Part shown: piece by piece, positions 1 to 5,306 of the stretch
Layout of the letters: the number at the start of each line of letters is the position of its first letter
Position numbering within the stretch: the stretch's first letter is position 1
Source of the DNA: a virus
Direction: 5' to 3' (one strand)
DNA: 22,654 nucleotides
Virus record (IMG/VR): IMGVR_UViG_3300017989_000460
Coordinates: 1-22,654 of that record
The notes under the pieces: model-generated
What the model saw: the letters and a program-made list of their open reading frames with translations, nothing else
The model's database searches: none
What the model was told of the DNA's origin: nothing
Program-made: the position numbers and the translations under genes

Positions 1-17
1 GAATTCCAGGTAGCAAC

Positions 18-185
18 ATGCACCGACGATTCTGCAGGGTGTGCGGCGGCGCAATGCGAATGTTTGTCGGTGGCGACGGGTGGGTAACGGGGCCGATTTG
101 CACGGATTGCCGAGGCGAGATGCCGGGTCCGCATGCCCACCTCACGCAGAGGCAGCGGGTCAAACTTAAGGCGACAACGACATGA
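18..185 (+). CDS. CxxC/CxxC mini-protein (55 aa)
   Basis: This small reading frame encodes a basic protein with two cysteine pairs, CRVC at residues 6-9 and CTDC at 28-31. The spacing fits a zinc ribbon or a rubredoxin-like knuckle. The frame is open to the left edge, so the true start could lie upstream, but ATG 18 follows a weak AGG-containing site. The stop TGA 183-185 overlaps the ATG of the next gene (ATGA), which is the same junction used by the following genes and the main reason to believe it. I do not recognise the family. It is too short for a function call beyond possible metal binding. Confidence 0.5.
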   Translation: MHRRFCRVCGGAMRMFVGGDGWVTGPICTDCRGEMPGPHAHLTQRQRVKLKATTT

Positions 186-451
186 ACAGGCGAGAAACTT
201 TACGGGCAATGTTGGCGGCGCCGCTTGCGTTGGCGCTCGGGACGGACGCCGAAGCCGACGAGCCGAAGGTTGTGCGCACGGACGGCAAGGTGTCGCTTAC
301 CGTGACGGGCGGGACCGTTATCTGCCCGAACGCAACCGGAATCGAATATTCGTACCTGCAGGGCGGAAGCCTCATCGTCGGAGAACCGCCCGAAATGCGC
401 ATGTGTAGGATCGACGCCGGATTTACGGGCAAGATTGGGTCGACGACATGA
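182..451 (+). CDS. Small exported protein with Tat-like leader (89 aa)
   Basis: The first ~25 residues form a leader: a basic start MNRRETLR, an alanine/leucine-rich core, and a small-residue region ending near TDAEA that could be a signal-peptidase cut site. The N-R-R-E-T-L-R start resembles a twin-arginine signal. The mature part is about 65 residues, probably beta-rich, with two cysteines (C48 and C74, near NATG and RMCRID) that could form a disulfide. Both ends overlap neighbours by ATGA, so translation is likely coupled. Its function is unknown. Its place in a run of membrane and exported mini-genes before the terminase suggests a role in the envelope or lysis. Confidence 0.6.
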   Translation: MNRRETLRAMLAAPLALALGTDAEADEPKVVRTDGKVSLTVTGGTVICPNATGIEYSYLQGGSLIVGEPPEMRMCRIDAGFTGKIGSTT

Positions 452-783
452 ACCGACGCGAGCTTCTGAAGGGACTGGCCTGCCTGCTGTGCATCGGCCT
501 CTTTACGGGCTGCACCATGAAGCAGGTTGCCCAAAGCGCCAAACGCACAGAATCGCCCGCTACGGAACGATCGGACCCCGATGTGGGCAACCGCACAGGC
601 GACACCGCGCAATCGCAACAGGGCGGCGTAAACGCAGCCGTCGGGCAAGCTACGGGAGTGTCCTTCACGAAAAACCAGTTCTTCGCGCTTCCGCTCGGCC
701 TCGCTTTACTTCTTGGGTTCGACAAGTGGATGTCCCACCGGCGGGAAATGGCGAGGATCAAGCAAAACGGGAAGCCGAAATGA
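448..783 (+). CDS. Putative lipoprotein with second hydrophobic segment (111 aa)
   Basis: The protein starts MNRRELLKGL, again a Tat-like twin arginine, followed by a hydrophobic core and a lipobox-like LFTGC with Cys22 as the candidate lipidated residue. A polar, Ser/Thr/Gln-rich stretch follows. Near residues 77-92 there is a second hydrophobic segment (FFALPLGLALLLGF) and a short basic tail. An outer-membrane lipoprotein would normally lack this second segment. Together with the anchored coiled-coil protein encoded next, it could form a spanin-like pair, but this rests only on topology and position. Both ends overlap neighbours by ATGA. Confidence 0.6.
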   Translation: MNRRELLKGLACLLCIGLFTGCTMKQVAQSAKRTESPATERSDPDVGNRTGDTAQSQQGGVNAAVGQATGVSFTKNQFFALPLGLALLLGFDKWMSHRREMARIKQNGKPK

Positions 784-1073
784 ACGTGCCCGGATGGATG
801 CTGGTCGCGGGGTTGCTCGTGCTGCAAATGTACCTCGGAAGGCAAAGGGCGAAGCGCCTGAGGGACGAGCAGGAATCGCTCCGCAAACTGATCGAAGCGA
901 TGAATCGGTCCCAAGGCAAGGCGCATTGCGTGGCGTGCGACGGGAATGTCGGTTGCGCCCTTCACGGCACCAAGGGCACGACGCAACCCGTCGGAAAAAA
1001 GCACGCACAGCAAACGCTCGACATGTGGAAACGATTCGAGGAGAGCACGGCGAAAATGGACGAGCACAAGTGA
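780..1073 (+). CDS. N-anchored coiled-coil protein with Cys/His cluster (97 aa)
   Basis: Residues 5-19 form one transmembrane helix (GWMLVAGLLVLQMYL). A charged stretch at about 20-45 follows, with heptad-like leucines (RLRDEQESLRKLIEAM), probably a coiled coil. A cluster H49-C50-x2-C53-x5-C59-x2-H62 could bind metal or form disulfides. One N-terminal anchor followed by a coiled coil is the topology of inner-membrane spanins (Rz type), and the preceding gene encodes a lipoprotein. I see no Rz sequence signature, so spanin is only one option. ATG 780 overlaps the upstream stop (ATGA). Confidence 0.6.
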   Translation: MNVPGWMLVAGLLVLQMYLGRQRAKRLRDEQESLRKLIEAMNRSQGKAHCVACDGNVGCALHGTKGTTQPVGKKHAQQTLDMWKRFEESTAKMDEHK

Positions 1074-1162
1074 GCCGGGGCGTGGTGCTACGCGGCGCTC
1101 TCCTTCCTCCGGTCGCGTACCTCACGACGCGACGGATACCGCAACAGCACGAATCGGACTGA
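1070..1162 (+). CDS. Possible 30-aa coupled microprotein
   Basis: A GTG at 1070 overlaps the stop of the preceding gene (GTGA) and opens a 30-codon frame ending at 1160-1162. The product starts (M/V)SRGVVLRGALLPPVAYL, moderately hydrophobic, with a polar tail. The same GTGA junction is used by the large terminase and by the first tail-tip gene in this window, which supports it. It has no family match that I know and could simply be chance. Confidence 0.3.
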   Translation: MSRGVVLRGALLPPVAYLTTRRIPQQHESD

Positions 1163-1191
1163 CCCGCCGAGCGCCCCGGCTTACGCAACAC

Positions 1192-1196
1192 AGGAG
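1192..1196 (+). promoter_or_regulatory. AGGAG ribosome binding site for the 28-aa gene
   Basis: AGGAG lies nine bases before ATG 1206. It is as strong as the sites before the capsid genes and supports translation of the very short frame that follows. Confidence 0.55.
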
Positions 1197-1205
1197 ACGA
1201 CGCAA

Positions 1206-1292
1206 ATGGACTCGTTCGTAATAGCATTCCTGCTCGGAATGGGTGTGGCCTACCTCGCAAAAATAGCGAAGGCGCAGGAAGGCAAAAAATGA
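1206..1292 (+). CDS. 28-aa single-span membrane microprotein
   Basis: The frame encodes MDSFVIAFLLGMGVAYLAKI followed by a short lysine-rich tail. It is one hydrophobic helix with a positively charged C-terminus, so the predicted orientation is N-out/C-in. A good AGGAG site precedes it and its stop overlaps the next ATG (ATGA). Size and topology fit a holin/pinholin-like or regulatory membrane peptide, and the surrounding genes are also membrane or exported proteins. No known family is recognisable at this length. It is short enough to be missed by gene callers with a length cutoff. Confidence 0.55.
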   Translation: MDSFVIAFLLGMGVAYLAKIAKAQEGKK

Positions 1293-1675
1293 GCGACGCG
1301 CCGAACGCACCACCGCCCCTGCTCGTGGAAGACGTGGGAAACCTGTCCCTCGCCGGAGAATGCGCCGCAGAACTCGGCGCCGACGGACACCTGAAAATGA
1401 ACGTGCATTACCTGCCGTTCCGCCTGACGATCCGCGAACCCGCGCTGATGGAATACCTGCACTGGCGACACGAAAACGCCGGAACAGCATCGACCCGGCA
1501 CCTCTCCGAAGCAATCGCACGCGACGTGATGGACGCAACCCAGGCGCTCCGAGTCGACGTATACGTAGCGCGCCGACACGAACAGCACGGCGGACACACC
1601 CGAGGGCATACCCGCCTCGAACACCCCCGAAACGACGGAACGCACAGCATCCCGCAGATAGACGTGGACGCCTAA
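1289..1675 (+). CDS. Hypothetical protein (128 aa), last gene before the leader
   Basis: This is a soluble protein without signal or membrane segment. It has a proline-rich start and a mixed central part including HYLPFRLTIREPALMEYLHW. The last 35 residues are His/Arg/Gly-rich (HEQHGGHTRGHTRLEH) and look disordered, perhaps metal- or nucleic-acid-binding. It starts at ATG 1289, overlapping the microprotein stop. I do not recognise the family. It closes the small-gene cluster and is followed by 340 bases without a convincing gene. Confidence 0.6.
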   Translation: MSDAPNAPPPLLVEDVGNLSLAGECAAELGADGHLKMNVHYLPFRLTIREPALMEYLHWRHENAGTASTRHLSEAIARDVMDATQALRVDVYVARRHEQHGGHTRGHTRLEHPRNDGTHSIPQIDVDA

Positions 1676-1764
1676 TGCGCGCAGTTGTTCCGGGCGCTTG
1701 ACAGCAGCCGAAGCATCGCTACAAGCAATACTTGACACGATCGTTAAAATAGGATGCGGTCGGT

Positions 1765-1788
1765 CGGGGGCGTTCATTCAAACCCCCG
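1765..1788 (+). other. Hairpin CGGGGG/CCCCCG
   Basis: CGGGGG (1765-1770) pairs with CCCCCG (1783-1788) across a 12-base loop. No run of T follows, so it is not a standard terminator. Confidence 0.45.
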
Positions 1789-1802
1789 TAAACATCCGTA
1801 AG

Positions 1803-1843
1803 GCCACCGCGCCGCTTTGCCGCAAAGGGCAGCTGGCGGTGGC
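1803..1843 (+). other. Long imperfect hairpin in the leader
   Basis: GCCACCGC (1803-1810) is perfectly complementary to GCGGTGGC (1836-1843). Inside it, GCC/GGC and CTTTG/CAAAG (1815-1819 and 1823-1827) pair around a CCG triloop. This gives about 16 base pairs with one bulged G and an AGCTG internal loop. No T-run follows. It could be an attenuator, a protein-binding RNA or a processing site. Confidence 0.5.
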
Positions 1844-1897
1844 GATCAAACGGAACGACAACCCACAGGCAAAAGCCCGCGTTTTTACGCGCGCGCC

Positions 1898-1942
1898 TTT
1901 CAATCCTTTCAAAAGATTCAATCGTTTCAGAAGTTTCAAAAA
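1898..1942. repeat. Five tandem 9-base TTTCAA-type units
   Basis: Units start at 1898, 1907, 1916, 1925 and 1934 with exact 9-base spacing: TTTCAATCC, TTTCAAAAG, ATTCAATCG, TTTCAGAAG, TTTCAAAAA. An inverted copy GATTGAAA follows at 1944-1951 and is complementary to 1898-1905. The tract is much more A+T-rich than its surroundings. It resembles an iteron or operator array. As coding sequence it would read F-x-x repeats, but I see no supported gene there. Confidence 0.6.
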
Positions 1943-2015
1943 AGATTGAAAACCCGTTGCCCGAAAACGAGATCGGCGGTATAGCGGACAGCAGCACCCA
2001 GACGGGAGGTGGCCC

Positions 2016-2450
2016 ATGAGCGGGGAAAACGGAAACGGCAGCAACGGAAAGAAAAACGGGCGCGCCGCGAAAAAGAACGGAAAGGCGACAGGTAAGCAGC
2101 GCAAAAGCAATCCCTGCGAGCATCTGAAGCCGCACCAGTGGAAGAAAGGGCAATCCGGCAACCCGTCCGGCAGGGCGAAAGGGTGCGTGTCGCTTACCAA
2201 GATGATCCGCGAGACGCTGAGCGCGGAGACCGGCGGGCCATCCGAAACCGCCAAGGAACTGATACGCGTCGGCTTTGAAAAGGCGCTTGAGGGCGACTTT
2301 CGGTTCTGGGAAGAGTTGGTCAAGCGAGTAGACGGCAGGGTGCTGGAGCAGGTCGTCAACTACGAAGGCGGGCCGCTCGTCCGCGAGGTGGGGACCGACA
2401 TCAGCGCGGTTCTCGCGGGGCGCATGGCTGGAGGCGGCGATGACGAGTGA
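2016..2450 (+). CDS. Terminase small subunit-like, DUF5681 (144 aa)
   Basis: Residues 1-35 are a Lys/Gly/Asn-rich basic tail. Residues 41-56 carry the DUF5681 signature QWKKGQSGNPSGRAKG. A helical region at about 60-115 follows, with an acidic C-terminus. DUF5681 proteins are commonly encoded next to large terminases in Mu-like and other phages and are thought to recognise or hold packaging DNA, with the basic tail as a likely DNA contact. The GGGAGGT site sits six bases before ATG 2016. The stop overlaps the GTG of the large terminase (GTGA), so the two subunits are probably made in coupled amounts. Confidence 0.8.
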   Translation: MSGENGNGSNGKKNGRAAKKNGKATGKQRKSNPCEHLKPHQWKKGQSGNPSGRAKGCVSLTKMIRETLSAETGGPSETAKELIRVGFEKALEGDFRFWEELVKRVDGRVLEQVVNYEGGPLVREVGTDISAVLAGRMAGGGDDE

Positions 2451-3778
2451 TCGACGCGCACGACGCCTATTGCCCGATCGGATCAGCCGAGGAGATGCTG
2501 CACGCGGGCGACCCCGAGGTGCTCATCGCGGGACCGGCTGGCACGGGCAAGACGCTCGCATGCCTGTACAAGCTCTACATCATCGCGGCGGCGCTGCCAG
2601 GTGCTCGCTTGCTCATGGTCCGCAAGACGCGGGCCTCATGCACGGAGTCGATCCTGGTCACGTGGGAAACGCAGGTCGTTCCCTCGGGCTCGCCGATTCT
2701 GCGGGGCGCGCAGCGGATGAACCGGCACAGCTATCGCTTTCCCAACGGTTCAGAGGTCGTCGTCGGCGGCATGGACAACTCGGACCGCATCATGTCGACC
2801 GAGTACGACCTGATATACGTCGCCGAGGCTACCGAGCTTTCGGAAGAGGACTGGGACAAGCTTACAACGCGGCTCGGGCGGCGCACGCTACTTGCGTATC
2901 ACCAGATTTTGGGGGACTGCAATCCGAACTCGCCAACGCACTGGCTCAAGCAGCGGTGCGACCGGGGCGCGTGTCGCATGGTACACAGCACGCACCAGGA
3001 CAACCCGCTGTTGTACGCCGACGGGGATTGGACGGATGTCGGGCGGTCCTACCTCGACCGGCTGTCCAATCTGGCGGGCGCGAGGCGCGAGCGGCTGCTG
3101 TACGGGCGATGGGTAGCCGCCGAGGGCGTGGTATACGACGAATGGGAACCGGCGACGCACCTGGTCAAGCGGTTTGCGATACCCGTGCACTGGACGAAAG
3201 TCTGCGCGATCGACTTCGGCTATACCAACCCGTTTGTGTGCCTCTGGGGAGCACTGGACGAAGACAAGCGTCTCTACATCTACCGCTATATCTACATGAG
3301 TCGGCGGCTTGTCGAGGACCACGCCCGGCAGATTCAGGCGCTTACGATGTCGGAAAAAATCTCGGCGATCGTAGCGGACCACGACGCGGAGGACGCGGCA
3401 ACGCTCAAGCGGTACGGCGTGCCCTGCAGGCCAGCACGCAAAGAGATACGCACGGGCATAGAACTCGTGCAACAGCGATTGCGCAGGCAGCCGGACGGAC
3501 GGCCTCGGCTGTTCGTGCTGGAGGACTCGCTCGCGGAAGTGGACCACGACCTCGTGGAGGCTGGCGATCCGTGGACGATGGAGCAGGAATTCGACATGTA
3601 CATCTGGCCGACGCCAACGCCGTCAGGTGTGCTGCGAGAGGTGCCGGTCGATCGGCACAATCACGCGATGGACGCGCTGCGGTACATGGTGCGGTGGTGT
3701 GACGGTGCAAGGGCAACGGAAACGAAGATACGGCCCGCGCGCACGACGCGACGCCGGGACGCTTTGAGGTCGCACTAA
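2447..3778 (+). CDS. terL: Terminase large subunit (443 aa)
   Basis: This is the ATP-driven packaging motor and headful nuclease. Walker A is GPAGTGKT at residues 29-36. The Walker B region is YDLIYVAEATE at 120-130, with Glu127 as the catalytic carboxylate and alanine where an aspartate or other polar residue often sits. The nuclease domain shows the three expected acidic residues: D256 in AIDFGYTNP, D311 in IVADHDAED, and D409 in RHNHAMDALRY. Length is normal for the family. The GTG start at 2447 overlaps the small-subunit stop, and an ATG at 2440 is in another frame. The stop TAA touches the portal ATG. Confidence 0.95.
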   Translation: MIDAHDAYCPIGSAEEMLHAGDPEVLIAGPAGTGKTLACLYKLYIIAAALPGARLLMVRKTRASCTESILVTWETQVVPSGSPILRGAQRMNRHSYRFPNGSEVVVGGMDNSDRIMSTEYDLIYVAEATELSEEDWDKLTTRLGRRTLLAYHQILGDCNPNSPTHWLKQRCDRGACRMVHSTHQDNPLLYADGDWTDVGRSYLDRLSNLAGARRERLLYGRWVAAEGVVYDEWEPATHLVKRFAIPVHWTKVCAIDFGYTNPFVCLWGALDEDKRLYIYRYIYMSRRLVEDHARQIQALTMSEKISAIVADHDAEDAATLKRYGVPCRPARKEIRTGIELVQQRLRRQPDGRPRLFVLEDSLAEVDHDLVEAGDPWTMEQEFDMYIWPTPTPSGVLREVPVDRHNHAMDALRYMVRWCDGARATETKIRPARTTRRRDALRSH

Positions 3779-5080
3779 ATGGCCAAGACATCGAACAACG
3801 GCACAGCGATACGACCTCAGCGCCCGGGTAGTCCGACGACGGGCGGCAAGCGCATCGTCAAGTGGTCCAACCTCGACACGGTACGGGACTACGTTACCAA
3901 CAGCCCGACCGCATCGAGCATCGCCGCGCTGCTGCAGGACGCAGACGACGGCGAGGTGTCGAGCCTGCTTAAGCTGGACGTGGAGATTCGGGCGAAAGAC
4001 CCGCACATCCAGGGGCTCGCCAACACTCGGCAGCTTGCGTTGACGGCTCTTGACTGGGCTATCGAGCCAGCCGAACTGCCCGACGACGACGAACGGCGAG
4101 CACTTGCGGAAGACGCTGCGGGATACGTTGCGGAGGTCGTCGGCGAGATCGCCAACTTTGACGAGTCGCTCGAACACCTCGCAACGGCGATCGGCCCGAA
4201 TCTGTCGGTCGTCGAACTGCTCTGGGAAAAGGGCAGGGTCATCGAGACCGTCGACGTGCCCGGGCATCGGTTGTGCGTCGACCCTACGCTCGGCCCCGAG
4301 GTGCGAGTCGAGACAGACGAGAATCCGCTCGGCGTCGAATGCGAGCCGGGTAAGTTCATCGTCTACACGCCGAACGCGAACGCGGGCTTCCCGATGGCGG
4401 TCAACATCACGCGGGCGCTGGCGTGGTCGTATCTGCTCAAGCACTTCGCCAAGGCGGACTGGTCGGCGTTCTGCGAGTTGTTCGGCGCACCGATACGGGT
4501 GGGAAGCGGATCGGCAGACGTAACGCAAGAGGCGGGGGATGCCGCAATCGAGATGCTGCGGAATATGTCCGCCGACTCGTGGGCGTACTTCTCCGAGGGC
4601 ATCCAGTTCCAGCTTGTCGAGGCGAACCGCGGAACGGAGCCGTTCAGTGCAATCGTCGATTGGATCGAACGCAAGCAGTCTATCATTTACCTCGGTCAGA
4701 CACTCACGACGGAACAAGCTGCGACCGGCTCGTTTGCGATGGCGAAGGTTCACGACAACGTGCGTGCGGACCTTCTGCTGTCGGACATCAAAAAAGAGGC
4801 GCGGTGCTTGCGTGACGGCCTGATTCGCCCGCTCGTGCAGATGCGGTGGCCGAAGAAGAGGAACGTGCCGATGCCGCGATTCGTGCGACAGCTTACGGCA
4901 CAGAAGGACATCGAGGGCGAGCGGTTGGCGCTTGACCAACTGACAAAGGCGATGGAGTTCGGCCTCGAAGTCGACGAGGACGTGAAATACAACATGCTCG
5001 GCATACCGAAGCCGGTGCGTGCAACTGAGGTGGACGACGATGGGGAAGGCGCTACAGCCGATCCGTCTATCGCTCAATAG
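3779..5080 (+). CDS. Portal protein, Mu gp29 / DUF935 family (433 aa)
   Basis: This forms the head portal ring through which DNA is packaged and to which the connector attaches. The family call rests on the order of features typical of DUF935 proteins. There is a disordered N-terminus, a helical clip/wing part (LLKLDVEIRAKDPHIQGLAN, WAIEP), a central ARALAWSYLLKHFAKADW and FCELFGAPIRVG segment, and the later GQTLTTEQAATGSFA motif with the helix that follows. Length is a little shorter than Mu gp29. The start ATG 3779 directly follows the terL stop and has a GAGGT site upstream. The C-terminal end overlaps the next gene by 41 bases. Confidence 0.92.
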   Translation: MAKTSNNGTAIRPQRPGSPTTGGKRIVKWSNLDTVRDYVTNSPTASSIAALLQDADDGEVSSLLKLDVEIRAKDPHIQGLANTRQLALTALDWAIEPAELPDDDERRALAEDAAGYVAEVVGEIANFDESLEHLATAIGPNLSVVELLWEKGRVIETVDVPGHRLCVDPTLGPEVRVETDENPLGVECEPGKFIVYTPNANAGFPMAVNITRALAWSYLLKHFAKADWSAFCELFGAPIRVGSGSADVTQEAGDAAIEMLRNMSADSWAYFSEGIQFQLVEANRGTEPFSAIVDWIERKQSIIYLGQTLTTEQAATGSFAMAKVHDNVRADLLLSDIKKEARCLRDGLIRPLVQMRWPKKRNVPMPRFVRQLTAQKDIEGERLALDQLTKAMEFGLEVDEDVKYNMLGIPKPVRATEVDDDGEGATADPSIAQ

Positions 5081-5306
5081 CGACTTGGACGGTGCCATAG
5101 AAGACGTAAGCGCGATCGGCCAAGCCATCGTGCATGCGTCGCTGGAACTCGTCAGCGTCCAGGTATTGGACGAGAACGGCGAGCCGACGGACGCGACGTG
5201 CGTCATCAGTTGGTCGGACAACGCATGCGAGCAGCTTGGCACGCTCGCGCGGGATGCTGTCATCGCGACGGCGATATCACGAAACGGAGCCGTGGGACAT
5301 GGCTAA
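5040..5306 (+). CDS. Unknown 88-aa protein in the place of Mu F
   Basis: The product is a small soluble protein with no signal or membrane segment. It has a central hydrophobic helix (AIGQAIVHASLELVSVQVL) and a short beta-like region (ATCVISWSDN). A GAGGT site eight bases upstream favours ATG 5040, and GTG 5019 in the same frame is an alternative. It overlaps the portal gene by 41 bases and the protease gene by 8. In Mu the minor head protein F (gp30) lies between portal and protease and is several times larger. This protein has no visible F features, so its role is unknown. Confidence 0.65.
   Translation: MGKALQPIRLSLNSDLDGAIEDVSAIGQAIVHASLELVSVQVLDENGEPTDATCVISWSDNACEQLGTLARDAVIATAISRNGAVGHG

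Larger units (their letters stand above)
1676..2015. other. 340-base intergenic leader before the terminase operon
   Basis: No convincing coding frame is present. A TTG-started 83-codon frame (1698-1949) spans most of it but lacks a ribosome binding site and crosses strong hairpins. The stretch holds two TTGACA hexamers (1698 and 1732), two stem-loops (1765-1788 and 1803-1843), five tandem 9-base units (1898-1942), and the GGGAGGT binding site of the terminase gene (2004-2010). It is the longest gap in the window, so it is the most likely place for a late-operon promoter, operator or attenuator. Confidence 0.6.

Noticed and set aside
1-6. GAATTC at the left edge as a biological boundary
   Set aside because: It is an EcoRI site and more likely marks a cloning or arbitrary cut. 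The same hexamer occurs elsewhere in the window.
1732-1750. TTGACA ... TAAAAT as a sigma-70 promoter
   Set aside because: The spacer is only seven bases, far below the 16-18 needed, and no better -10 lies at the right distance.
1803-1843. Rho-independent terminator
   Set aside because: The hairpin is strong but no T-run follows on either strand.
1698-1949. TTG-started 83-codon frame in the terminase leader
   Set aside because: No ribosome binding site, a rare start codon, and it runs through strong hairpins and the 9-base repeats. Its F-x-x-F-x-x end is explained by the DNA repeats. It is still the main alternative to a non-coding leader.
2440-3702. 420-codon plus-strand frame starting at ATG 2440, overlapping the large terminase
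   Set aside because: The other frame holds Walker A, Walker B and the nuclease triad. This one is an Arg/Gly/Ala-rich shadow.
3623-5263. 546-codon minus-strand frame opposite the portal gene
   Set aside because: It is antisense to a DUF935 portal and has a low-complexity Arg/His-rich composition and no ribosome binding site, so I treat it as a shadow.
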